In this document: piece after piece, positions 36,168 through 47,200 of the stretch
Layout of the letters: every line of letters starts with the position of its first letter
How positions within the stretch are numbered: position 1 is the first letter of the stretch
From: Nilaparvata lugens
Taxonomy: Eukaryota; Arthropoda; Insecta; Hemiptera; Delphacidae
Direction: 5' to 3'
Assembly: GCF_014356525.2 (NCBI RefSeq)
Contig: NC_052516.1
Location: 21,222,257 to 21,286,256, forward strand
DNA: 64,000 nt
Made by a program: the position numbers and the translations under genes
Notes under the pieces: model-generated
Told to the model about the DNA's origin: nothing
What the model saw: only the letters and a program-made list of their open reading frames with translations
Database searches by the model: none

Positions 36168-37214
36168 TTAGTTAGTTTTTCGACTCGCAGTCAGCTGTGT
36201 TGGCGTCTTATCAACGCCGCTTCCACTGCCTGCAAGTTTTGTGATATCATTATCAGTTTTGATTAGATGAATGGCCGAGTTTTCGTCTCTTCTTATCTTT
36301 ATGTTACCCGTTTTGTCAACCCATAGAAACTTAAAGTTCATCTGATTCTTCACCCTTTTTGTTTTAGCAAATAAAATTCTTCTAGCCGGACATAGAGACT
36401 GGTTTATGTAGACGGGAGTATCCATTGGCATGCCTATATGTCTTGTAGACAGAGTCCTCTTCACCCGTCGCCTCTCCAACATTTTTTCCTTAATAGCTCG
36501 GCGAACAAAGCGTACGATTATCCCAGGAGATGGCCGGTTATTTTGCTGCTTCAAACGATGACAGGCATCGATCATATCCTCCGTGATTGCAACATCCAGG
36601 GCTTTACCAACCTCTTTTATAATGCTGGAGACGTCTTCATTCTGAGTGACAGGAACTCCGTAAATCTCAAGAGTGTTCGACCTCGAATATTGTTCTGCAT
36701 CATCCAATCTCACCGACAGTTCCGTGACTTTTTTAGACAATGCTAAATTTTCCAATCTGAGAGACTCAATCAACTGGTTTTGTTTATCAATGATAGCCTG
36801 CTGTGTAGCCAGTATACAAGAGTTTTCGTCGAGCTTTTCATGACACAAATCAAGCGATTTACCTAAGTCTTGTTCAAGACGTTTTAGACCACTGTCCATT
36901 TTTTCACCTAGTTCGTGAATCAACTTTTTTAAGCCGTCTAAGCTACTTACGTCCTTTGTGTTGACACTACACACAATGCCACCATCGCTGTGGCTACGAC
37001 TCCTCCTACGCTCACACGCACAGTCAGCACACATCCACGCACGACCAGAGATGAGGAGACCGTTCAGGTCAGCATCACTAAGACCCAAGCACTGTCCGTG
37101 GAAATTCTCTTTACATACACTGCACTGGACCTTATTCGTTTTGTCCTTTGAAGACCGCACTATTAATTTCGTACATTTACGGCAATTCATTATGATCAAA
37201 CACGCTCGTTTCAC
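36168..37214 (-). CDS. LINE ORF1 protein: PHD finger, coiled coil, RRM-like domain
   Basis: 348 residues, intact. Residues about 11-65 form a PHD-type zinc finger: C-x2-C, then C-x2-C-x4-H-x2-C and a final W-x-C-x2-C. Residues about 90-170 are heptad-rich coiled coil (LIHELGEKMDSGLKRLEQDL; later LSVRLDDAEQYSR). The C-terminal part (TLEIYGVP ... IIVRFVRR ... VYINQSL ... FKFLWV) resembles the RRM-like and C-terminal domains of non-LTR ORF1 nucleic-acid chaperones. A second in-frame ATG lies 8 codons on, at MNCRKC. It would coat element RNA; that role comes from the family. Confidence 0.82.
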   Translation of the reverse strand: MKRACLIIMNCRKCTKLIVRSSKDKTNKVQCSVCKENFHGQCLGLSDADLNGLLISGRAWMCADCACERRRSRSHSDGGIVCSVNTKDVSSLDGLKKLIHELGEKMDSGLKRLEQDLGKSLDLCHEKLDENSCILATQQAIIDKQNQLIESLRLENLALSKKVTELSVRLDDAEQYSRSNTLEIYGVPVTQNEDVSSIIKEVGKALDVAITEDMIDACHRLKQQNNRPSPGIIVRFVRRAIKEKMLERRRVKRTLSTRHIGMPMDTPVYINQSLCPARRILFAKTKRVKNQMNFKFLWVDKTGNIKIRRDENSAIHLIKTDNDITKLAGSGSGVDKTPTQLTASRKTN

Positions 37215-37310
37215 AAATAGATAAGGGAGCTATCCAAAGTGCGTCCGCTCTCATCAGAGGCTGATACTAAACTGATACTAAACTGAAGTCCACTAATCTG
37301 AAGTCCACTT

Positions 37311-38334
37311 TAATTTATTAAGAGTAGGAATTCTCGCAATAATATTTTGTGAAAACACACTGAAAGAGTTTCTATAACTGAATAGTTTCATATAGAATAT
37401 AAGATTTTATAATAATTTTGGACTCATGTGAATATGAATATATAATGAGGTTGATACAGAATAGCATCATAGGTCATACACAAAAATCACTAGTTAATAT
37501 ATAAATACATCTAGAACGCTAATTAATCTACTATATAGTTAAATACATCTAGAACTAATAATCTTAGGCTAATTAATCTACTATTGTATTTAACATAGAC
37601 TTGGCATTTATTTTGATCTTTTGATACCTTCAATTAGTCAGCCCTGTTAAAGTAATAGATGGTAACTTATGTAATGAGTTATCTACATTAATATTCTTAT
37701 CTACTGGTTCTTAGATTATTCTTCGAAGTCTTCTACATTTTCATCATCTCAGAAAGCATAGGCCACGGAACTCCTCAACTACTCTGACATTTTTTTGTGT
37801 TTCGAATTGATCAAAAACAGACAGAGCTTATTTGAAGTCTTAATAGGGACTTGTGTGACCTCGACACTGTAATGACCTAATTACAATTCGCTAATTACAA
37901 TTCGTTGCAAGATGTAAGATAAATTTACAATTTAAATTGCATTCATTATGGTATGCATGATCTTTCACGCTGGTCGAAGCTGCCAATATAATAGAGGTAT
38001 AACTAAAAAAAATACTGTCATTAAAGAATTGCACATCAAGTTTTCATAAAAGCTGATTGAAAATCAATGATATTTCATAAAATATTTATAATATTATAAG
38101 GAGTATATCTATAGTGGCAATCTTATAAACATAAGGAGACCATTGTCAAAGGTTTTCGATAGGGTAGGCCTGAAGAAGGTCATTTTCTATGAAAAATGGA
38201 TACTGAACAACATATTTTGTTGTTTTATATCAGTATATTATAGGCTAGTCTCCATCATGATCTCCATCAGAGATATTAAGTAAAATGAAATTTGCAAGTC
38301 CAGTGAAAAACTTATGGCAAGATGTAAAAGGAAA
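37311..38334. other. No supported gene; short tandem duplication
   Basis: 37497-37590 has two imperfect copies of TAAATACATCTAGAAC..CTAATTAATCTACTA. The rest is AT-rich, lying between the LINE and the takeout-like terminal exon. Confidence 0.5.
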
Positions 38335-38489
38335 TTAGGGTGAAGGAAGTATGGCATAGATGTTGAGATTGTTGAATGCTTTGTTGAATATGTCGGTGAA
38401 AGCAGTGCTCACTATATCATTGATGAGAGGTCTGATCACTGCGAACCCAGGTCTCCAGCTGGCATTGATTATCCTGTCCATTATGCCCT
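38335..38489 (-). CDS. Terminal exon of a second takeout-like gene (upstream exons not recognised)
   Basis: After a TTTCAG acceptor this exon reads, in phase 1, (x)GIMDRIINASWRPGFAVIRP ... NNLNIYAILPSP and stops at TAA (38337-38335). Its length (155 nt) and entry phase are identical to the terminal exon of the complete takeout-like gene at 5455-5609. The I-N-A-S-W-R...P pattern corresponds to F-L-N-E-N-W-K there. I could not find matching upstream exons on the minus strand between here and the opposite-strand receptor gene. It is therefore either the 3' end of a gene with distant, diverged or unassembled exons, or a stranded pseudogene exon. Confidence 0.72.
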
Positions 38490-38689
38490 CTGAAATGAAT
38501 AAATTAATAGATGAATAGATGACCAAATGAATGAATGAATTGACTAGTAAAATTATGCATTAAATGATGTTGTGTGTGTAAATGCATCTAATGCTGGTCA
38601 CTAGTGTTAGAACTAGTTGGAAAAATTTGATTGATACACTTTTCATGATACACATGTCATCACAGCGAAAGCTTTCGAGCAAAACTGTT

Positions 38690-38945
38690 TGAGGTTAGGT
38701 TTTTATATCCTATACTATTTAACGAGCTATTTCTGTTTATATGTTTAGATTTTTAGATGTTTATATATCTGTATGTAACCTGATCTCGAAAACGGCTCTA
38801 ACAATTCTCACGAAATTTGGAACAAAGTAGGTTTATGATATGAAAATTCGATTGCACCTAGGTCTCAACCCTCGGATAACTCACTGAAGGACATTAAAGG
38901 ATATATACGTCCTTGGAAAAACAGCTGGAAATGTTGTTGTCTGTC
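38690..38945 (+). repeat. Unclassified dispersed-repeat-like stretch
   Basis: TATCCTATACTATTTAACGA, CTGATCTCGAAAACGGCTCT and ACGAAATTTGGAACAAAGTA resemble sequence seen by memory at the ends of many insect non-autonomous elements. No second copy in this window; class not determined. Confidence 0.35.
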
Positions 38946-39199
38946 AATACCGTAATGAAATTGAGTGAACGAGTGCATGTGTGGAATCATTCAGCTGATC
39001 TCAAGAGAAGAAAAATTCAGCAATAAAAACTTATTTTCGTTCTTTTCTCTTTTTTTAGAAAACATGTTTAGGTACTTCAGAAAGTCCAAAATAGTAACTA
39101 GATGCTATTTATGTAGAATAGTACATATAGCCCAGTCAACGAAGTGTTATAGAGGGAAAAGTTTGGAAGACAATTTTTAACCCGCAGTTCTGTTTAGGG

Positions 39200-39840
39200 T
39201 AGTGAGGAGGTAATAATATCAAAAGTCCCCACCCCTACCCCCTGTGCTAAGGGGGTGGGGGTGATTCAAAAGTACCATTTTTTGGTTTCTCGCATATAAC
39301 TCGAAAACTATGCATTTTACAGACATGACTATTCCATAAGAAATTAAAGCTTACATAATTTCCTATAATATTGATCTGACTACTTTTTCTATATCTCTTT
39401 CACTTTTCGAGATATCCGCTCTAAAAGATGTGTCATTTGAAAAAAAAACACATTCTCCCTCAATTTTTTGCTCTTATAACTTTTTGAATATCGACGGAAA
39501 GAATCCATGCTGATCATGAGCTTATAGAGCATCGAATTCTCTTCAATTTTATGTATAATTTCACAAGTTTACGCACATCCTTAAGACTGTTGCAGCAGCT
39601 TCAGTGTTCAGTGTGAGATCTTCAGTTATGCAAAAATAGACCAATATTGACTAAGGAATTTGGAGAGAATGTTTTGAACACAATTTTTGACTTTGCAGCT
39701 TTGTTAGGACCAGTTAGGGGGTGAACATACCAAAAGTCCCCATCCCTATCCCTTGTGCTAAAGGGATTTGGGTAGTTTAAAAGTTGCATTTTTCAATGTT
39801 TTGCTTACACGCTCATATCTTGAGAAAAATGCGTTCAACC
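39200..39840 (+). repeat. Dispersed repeat R1, copy 2
   Basis: Uninterrupted relative of 6040-6980. The ends carry duplicated CATACCAAAAGTCCCCATCC-type phrases (39205 and 39728), so the repeat may itself be internally duplicated. Confidence 0.75.
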
Positions 39841-40258
39841 GAATATACCCTTTTTTGAGCATTCATTGCCTGGACTAATAGTATATTAACAAATATTGTA
39901 GCAAACATAGTATATCATTCAAAATCGAATTCATAGTATATATATTTGTAATTGATGATGTGTTTGTTTTTTGAAATGTGAATAAATTGTTATTTTGATG
40001 AGTAATAGTATACATTTGAAAAGGGACAGTTTTGGGTATATTAAGCCTGCTGTGCCTCCTCATATATCTGTAAACATAATGTACGACTGAGAAAATGAAT
40101 AAATAAATATAAACTATAAATTAAATCTTTCGTTAAAAATTGTCTATGCTTTTACACTCGTGCAAAGCTCGGTCCCCCGATATTCATTGTAATGTGTAAT
40201 TTTCCAGTGGTTTACTATTAATATTGGTTTATGTTAAAAGTCTCTCGCTGATAACAAA

Positions 40259-40304
40259 ATATGCATGATAAACATGTGCCTATATAGATGTTTATCATGC
40301 ATAT
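40259..40304. repeat. Perfect hairpin, 17-bp arms
   Basis: ATATGCATGATAAACAT at 40259-40275 and its exact complement at 40288-40304 around a 12-nt loop. Confidence 0.9.
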
Positions 40305-40704
40305 TCTACCGTTAGTGGCCAGCCTAATGTGAACACCCCTAACCCCCTAAGACAAAGTTGTGCATTTTCTATGATTCTCATCATTCATCAATTCTCAATA
40401 CTTGAGAGTTAGTTAATATTATTCGGTTACAATCAATAGAAATTATTGGATTGTTGGATTGCTCTAACTGATTGAAGCAATCGCTGCATTGATGTTTATA
40501 ATAACTTCATCAATTATTATTTTATTGATGTGTTTTTATACATTCAAAATATAAGTGGACCAGAGTTTATTTAGTTCGGTCATCTTGTAGCTCAATAGAT
40601 ATTTTCAGAGGGATAAATTGACATTTCACATTGGATTCCCTTGTGAGTATTTATTCCAGTCAATACATTTCGTATTACAATCTAATCCATTTATACAGAG
40701 CTTT

Positions 40705-42490
40705 ATACAGAGTGCTCCAAAACACAACGGATTTTGGCTCCTATTCCAGTTCTTTGAGATTTTTGCTGAATTGGACAGAAAAATCACTCTTGCCATTTTT
40801 TTAGATAGTACCAATTTTTTATTGAATTGAATTATTCGGAGCTCTCTATCATCATTGTGATGTTCAAATTTTCTCCATATAGAAATCAAATCTCCGATTC
40901 GATATTTAAAATCGATAACAGCCAATAATCAATATCAATGTCTGTATAATCAAAAAGTGTACAACCTTTTTCTTCAGCTGTTCAATAATGTTGGAATACT
41001 TGGAAAATTAATTTTTCTAAATTAACAAATATTTATAATCGAGATAAAGGTTAAATAAAATTCGAAAGATTAAAAATAAAGTTTAATTGAAAATAATAAA
41101 TGTAATAATTTTAAACTTATAATTTTGGATTTGTTGAGGTTGGCAATGATGACTGTTTAGGTGTGGCTTTGGAATTTTTAGATGCTTCCCTCAAAAATGG
41201 TGGATGGCTGGCTTTTCGGTGTATTTTGTTCTCTTCAAATTTTTCTATATATTTGAAGTTTAAAATACTGATATCTGAACTTTCTTATAAAATCTATTGA
41301 TGTTGTAAATCATCTGTGGATGTGTAGATTTTGTTATTTTCTTTTTTGTGTTATATAATTATTTTCGTATAATATGAAAGCCATAAGCCTATGTTAAGAC
41401 TCGTAATAAAAGATGAGTGACCTACAGTTTGGTTTGTAAGTTTTATATCTATCAATTTACAACTAAAATCATCGTTTCTAATTTCAGAAAACTTTCGAAT
41501 TTATGTTATATGATTATACCAAACGAATTTGTAACTCAAATTGTGTTCCATCTGTGTGTGATTAGTTGTTCTGATGTAATCTGAAATTTCGAATAATAAA
41601 AAATTATGAAATTATAATTTGATTTGCTCTAAGCTGGAGTTCTTATTCTGAAAACAGTGAACCCATTCATAATTTCTGTCAAGATATTGGTGAAAGGAAC
41701 CGATAGCTTTTCTTTAGGTGATAGGTGGAAACTATCAAACCATTTTGGAGAGATTTGATAGCACGGCATCATTGAGTGCTGAGTTTCAATTTTCAAAAAA
41801 TGAGTCAGATTTTCGGAAACTCCGAAATTTGGAGGAAATTCCATATTTAATCGACTATATCTTCCATTTTAAATATTAAAATTTATGATTCAAAATCCTC
41901 TAGAGGCCGAGTTTTTTGCTCTACAACCTGTGACTGGATAGGTAGACCGTTCTATATCTCAGATAGATTTCCGTTACACCTCTAATTGAGATTTCACTCA
42001 ATAATATAAAGGTTTATGAAATCATGTTCTATCATATTCACCCGTCTGATATACTTTATTCAAGTATTTTCTAGTGGAGAGGCATGATAAGGATACCTCA
42101 AGGATCAAAATGTCAAACATTGTTAACTTTGACTGAATGATTGGATCCGCTCATACTACAGCTCATTCTTTTCGGCTCTTCAGGCGGTTCGAAATCACAT
42201 ATTAAAGTTTAATTCGGTCAAAAAGTGAGAAATTTAAAAAGAGGCGATACGATAGTGAATTTTTCTGTGTGTTGGCTTGATTTGCTCCAATCTTAAGGGG
42301 CGTTAAGACAAAAGGGAACCAAACCTGTGGTTTTTGGGGCACTCTGTAAAAATCTCCAGGGCTAGAAGATCAACTGCTCTATCTGGCTGTCCATACTCCA
42401 GAATCATTGCACGGAAAATTTGCATGCTCGGAATTGATTCCCCAAAGGCCCTTGGCCCTTTTTACTACCTCGTGACTGGACTAGATGGTG
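40705..42490. mobile_element. Fold-back family FB1, copy B, with an internal insertion
   Basis: Left arm in two pieces (40705-about 40900: AGAGTGCTCCAAAACACAAC, GGCTCCTATTCCAGTTCTTT; 41770-41980: TGCTGAGTTTCAATTTTCAA, GAAATTTGGAGGAAATTCC). The centre at about 42060-42200 matches the inverse of FB1-A centre (CTCATACTACAGCTCATTCT). Right arm 42290-42490 (TTTTTGGGGCACTCTGTAAA, CTCCAGGGCTAGAAGATCAA, ACCTCGTGACTGGACTA). About 40930-41640 is foreign to FB1-A and so is an insertion. Confidence 0.72.
41124..41285 (-). pseudogene. Coding-like fragment, C-terminal end of an unrecognised protein
   Basis: The minus strand reads DISILNFKYIEKFEENKIHR, KASHPPFLREASKNSKATPK and QSSLPTSTNPKL, then a stop (TAA). 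The composition (Lys/Ser/Pro-rich tail, balanced codons) is unlike the surrounding noise, and possible acceptor AGs lie just upstream. It sits in the segment inserted in the FB1-B element. No family recognised; may be a captured exon, a retrocopy or chance. Confidence 0.35.
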
Positions 42491-42537
42491 AGCTAACCCA
42501 AACTCACCTTTAATTTCACTTCTATAACTACCAGGTT

Positions 42538-43034
42538 CTTTTGGGCCCTGTTGCATGAGAAAATATTCAAGTAATTTCCTATACCAATAACCACCTGTCC
42601 ACTAATTGAACAAGCGTAGTGAGGTTCACGTTATCATGGCAGTGAAGAAAGATAGAAGAACAGCGTTGCCGATTCTCTTCCTTGGCACTGCCTTCTATAG
42701 AGGGTAACTGATACCGGTATATCACCAGTATATCTGATTTAATATCAACTGTTCATTCTTGTTTAAAGTAATGATATTCTATTTCATTCGTCAGGAAAAT
42801 AAATTTTTCAATTATTAAAGGAGATATTTTCATAATTATTGAGACTATGTAATTTGTTTTTCGATTATATTTCTACATTGTTAGGAAACGATTTGGCAAA
42901 GGCAGAGCTAGAAAAGGATAGACCTATGTGCTTTGAAGAGTGACAGACAAGGATAGCAACGCCAATGCTAATCAAATACTGCCATTATAACGTGGTCCTC
43001 ACTATAGTTTGTATTTTCTCATGCAATATAGGCC
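42538..43034. mobile_element. Inverted-repeat DNA element of about 500 bp
   Basis: Left GGGCCCTGTTGCATGAGAAA ... GTGAGGTTCACGTTATCATG; right complementary to GGGGCCTATATTGCATGAGA ... GTGAGGACCACGTTATAATG. Arms of about 120 bp around a centre with AAATAAATTTTTC. Confidence 0.78.
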
Positions 43035-43704
43035 CCTTGTGAATAAGATTAGTAATGATAAAGCAGAAAACAGAATATTTTAGCGGTTTTTGTAATCAAG
43101 AAATGGAAAAATGATTATTATCCCCATGGTAATAAGCTCCATAATGCGACCATGCTCACATATCGCAATAGATTAAATAAACGATTATTACTTCATATTT
43201 ATTTGCATGCGCTTTCAAAATTTAATTTGTTTAGTATTAATTTAGGCGGGGAGTGATTGTTTTTGCAGACAAAACGGTCCAATCGCATCGTTTATAGATC
43301 GCTCATCGTCTATAATCGCTCATCTTTTAAATAATATGAGTGCAGTTCTCTAGGTACAGTGCGATACTCCCGTTCGGACAGCAGTTCTACAACTACAACG
43401 CAGTTATGAGATTAAAAATTAGTACTTCACGATGGTTCAGTAATCAGTATCTAAAACTATAGCTTAAATTACAGTAAATTAATCTCTTATAGCCAGTTTA
43501 GCCAAACAAACGCACAAGCCAGACTTCTTTCCAGTAAGAAGTGTGTATATCTAGTGCTGCAACCATTCTTATAACAGACTACGACTTTTGTAACAATTTC
43601 TACAAGGAAAACTATTGTTTCTGATACTGTATAGTGAGAGTAATTTATCAGCTGTAGGCTACACTGCGTTATACGGTACACCTGTATTTAAATGCACTGC
43701 TATT
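43035..43704 (+). promoter_or_regulatory. 5' flank of the receptor-like gene
   Basis: Contains GATCGCTCATCGTCTATAATCGCTCATC, i.e. a short direct repeat of ATCGCTCATC at 43297 and 43315, and CGATACTCCCGTTCGGACAG. A promoter cannot be pinpointed. Confidence 0.3.
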
Positions 43705-44215
43705 ATGTCCCCTCAAAGGAATCCATATTCACTAACCAGGACATTTAACATTTTAAGACATCTATTTTTGGTTCTTGGTATTTATCCGTTCCATTCCCAA
43801 TCACCAGGAAAGTGTTACCTTCGCTATTTATTATTGATCTATTGCTGTCTTATAACAATTTTAGATACTTTATTGGCTATGAGTTGGATAAGTATGTCAA
43901 TAAGCCGCATCCACATATTTTGGTTTGAATTTAAAGACTTTGATGATATTGTAATTGATTTTGGATCATTACTCATCCACATGGCTGGGTTGATACAGAA
44001 GGTACTCTACTATATTAGAACACACGAAATGATAACGTTTTTTAAAAAATGGAAAAAATTCGAGACCGAGTATGAGAATATAACTGGGAAACAATTGAAA
44101 ACGATTAATTTTAAGAAAAGTTTGCCACTCATATTGGCTAGTTCCATCTGTATTGTTTCAATTAGGTTTGCCTTCCATTTCCGCGTATATTTTGAAGATT
44201 GGGAGATTAGGCTAG
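43705..44215 (+). CDS. Gustatory receptor-like gene, exon 1
   Basis: The ATG at 43705 (MSPQRNPYSLTRTF) was chosen because gustatory receptors begin with a short polar stretch before the I-L-R...G-I-Y-P-F motif. An in-frame upstream start at 43615 would add 30 residues without family resemblance. Encodes 170 codons plus one base, ending CTAG before GTAAG. Contains a W-K-K-F-E segment between membrane helices 2 and 3, like the family's W-x-x-x-E. Confidence 0.72.
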
Positions 44216-47200
44216 GTAAGTGAAATAGCTAGTTCCACAGACTTTGACCTATGGTTTCCTCTGAACAAAAATATAACTTAAAATAAGTCATTATAGTCCA
44301 TACAAAATTACTTCCGACTTGGAGGAATATGTTGGACTTATTATTGGTGGCTCGTTGGTCTCATAATCAAGAGAACCTGAGTTCGAATCTAGACCAGGGA
44401 AAAAGTTTACGACCACAGCACAATCACATATAGATACGGCCACCCTCTCTTTCGTAGGAGACGATAACCGTCGGTCCAGACTACCTAAAAAGTATGTTGT
44501 GATGTTGCAAATTGCCAGGATGGAAACTAGGCTTAAAGACTACAAAACGCTGGCCGCTTCAGCATGGCGACATCGCCACCACAGTATCCCTACTTTTCTC
44601 TGCTCTGCAAATCCCTTCAAGTCAGAAGTTATTTTGTATGGACTATAAATCAAGCTTGATGAAAGTTTGTGAATCTATCTTTTTTTGTATATTATACATT
44701 TCTGAACTTCTGTGACAAGTTAAAAAAAATGTTTTCCTCCACCTACTGTAGAGTAGGCTACTTACTTTACTCTCTGAAACATGATAAAGTGTCACTTTTT
44801 CGCTCTCGGGACTAAAAAACAGAAAAAACTTTCTAGGTATGGTAGTAAAAGTAACTCCACTTAAATAACATGGAAAGCTATTTTTTAAAGACTTACATTG
44901 AAAATAGGTTGGAAGGTCGAAGCTCAGATGAGGAAACATAATAGAGTTGTCTGTCACTGAGCCAACTGAACTCAATACCTCAACCAGAAATTTGATCAAC
45001 TCATGAAATATATGTTTTTTATGATATTACACAGTTAATATTTGTGGACAATAAAAAGAAATACATATTTTCGAATATTTTATTCTATTCAAAATACCAG
45101 CCAAAAAATATTTTTCATCTGTGATTCAAATCTGAAAAATGCTAGTCAGCCATAATAATATTGTTCATTGTCGGCCAGCTAATAATAGATTGTTACAACT
45201 TTTTCCGAAAGATAGCGTAATGGCAGGGTTGACAACCACTCAAACAATGAAGCGTTTGGTCAACATTGTAAACAAACCATATATAGCTAATCCATGATGT
45301 AGGCAGCTCTCAGCGCCTATTTTGTTATTGTTTTTTTGGTCTTTTTCAAGTACATTTAATCAATTTTTAATATTATAACAGACACTTTTCAAAAAGCTTC
45401 ATTATGCCGTGTTTTTGATGAAGTTAATTCACCTTTTGAATTGGCTTTGATTAAAATGCCTAGTGATGATGTATAATACCTTTGTCCCGGCTGAAGTATG
45501 ACAGTCGTAAGGCCCATTGACAACTTAAATTATATATATTCAGGCGTTGGGACCTTCCCGCAAGGGACTCCCCACCAACAAAAGCTATACGAATTTACTT
45601 TTTTACCTTTGTTTACAAAGTCGACTGAGTGGTTTGTCATAGTAGTGGGTACCCACCCAATGGCAGTGTCAGCCAGACCACCAGTTTTTCGATTATAGAT
45701 TTTAGGTTAAAAAAATCTATATGTTGTAAAAAAAACATTGTCACCATAACGTAAGTTGTTAAAATAAGTTGATTTGCAGTTTCTATAAATGTGGGTGGAA
45801 GAAAAATGTTGAGTACATCATGCAAGTAAAAAATGTTTTTTCTCCCTCAGGGAAATTGTTGCCCTCGTCTTTGCCTTGTGCTTTAAACTTTCCTCTCAGG
45901 GGAAAAACAGTATTTTTCAATCTAGAAATACAAATAGTCACCTCTCTGTTCATTTTTGTTCTCGAAAAGAAACATAGATAACCCAGATACCACTGCAAAA
46001 ATGCAGATTTTGTGCATATCTTTCCAATTTTTTGGAATATTAGTGCACCTCCAAAGTGCCAACAGAAGATATATAGGCTACCTACCAAATTTGAAAGTTC
46101 TTAGTCCTGAAGATCTTTAGTTTCTTGAGAAGTGAGTAATTGTACTCAAATGCATTTTAAAGGTGCATCATTTGTTCATTACCTTGTTGTAATTACAGCT
46201 ACCAAATCAAGACAATTTGGCCATTGGCTGTTGCACTTTTGATTTGTTAGCTCGATCTCGTGGTACAAATCCACCATTAAGATTCTCAACAAACTTTACA
46301 AGGGCTTGAAATGTTTCAAGTACTCAAGCTACAACAATATTAGCCATTCCACAGTTTATAGTCAAGGTTGTGCATTAGGCTTATGATAATAATATATTAT
46401 TATCTTCAGGACTCTTGGCTTTCAGCTATGAAAATATGGCCCAGTTGAATATAACATTTTATAAAATATTCAATCATGATCAAGTGACAAGATTGAAGAC
46501 GTCTTATGCTTCTCTAATTTGCTCTTGTCGCATTGCATTCAACCTGTATTCAATACTGGTTAATATTTGATAGACTTTTAAGAAAAAGTATTTACCATAT
46601 AAATTTACTGTATATATTTGTCACGAGAATTTCATCATCTTCAAGAAATCTGTATGGAAATTTATATAAATATTTTTATTAATGGAACATGATAACATGT
46701 CATATTTCAATAGTTTTTAATGGTAATTTTCTGGAGATTGAAACGATCTCATAAACAAGAAACAATTGAGACTGTGCAAAGGCTAAAAATAAACTTTCCA
46801 CTGGTGAAATTTTTCAAAGTTTTTTTCGATTTTAATATCATCAAGCTATCAAAATGAAAAAGTTTTCTCAAGAAATTTTTATTGATCATTACTTTTTGAG
46901 ATTTTATTTTATTTTGAATGTTATTTTGATAACATTACTTTTTGAGATTTTACTTTTTGCGCCTGAAGGTCAAATTTCTGGGACAGAACATTTCAAATTC
47001 GGTAGGAGATTTATCAATGATATTTATAAGATAAATCCTTCATGGTATTGTTGATTGAATAAAAAAAAATCAAATATATCAATTTTTGAGAAAGTTATTC
47101 AATTTACTAAAATTTACCAAAAATAAATTTTAGCTGATTTTCTAAAATTTGTAAATTGAATAACTTTCTCAAAAATTGATATTTTTGAAATTTCTTGTTC

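Larger units (their letters stand above)
32811..37300 (-). mobile_element. Non-LTR retrotransposon, Jockey/CR1-like, two ORFs, near full length but frameshifted
   Basis: Minus-strand element with ORF1 (37214-36168), a gap of about 150 nt, ORF2 (36019-33226, in three reading-frame pieces), a 3' region of about 400 nt and a 3' tail of about five TAAA units (plus-strand TTTATTTATTTATTT at 32814-32832). The 5' leader at 37225-37310 has short tandem repeats (CTGATACTAAA and CTGAAGTCCACT). No clear target-site duplication was seen. The exact 5' border is not determined. Confidence 0.85.

Noticed and set aside
36438..37224. Plus-strand frames over LINE ORF1
   Set aside because: Antisense of a clearly coding minus-strand ORF with PHD-finger cysteines.
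43615..43704. Earlier ATG for the receptor-like gene
   Set aside because: Adds residues with no family resemblance, while the ATG at 43705 directly precedes the conserved N-terminal stretch.
44348..44390. Possible tRNA gene
   Set aside because: Box sequences are off consensus and embedded in a SINE-like body.
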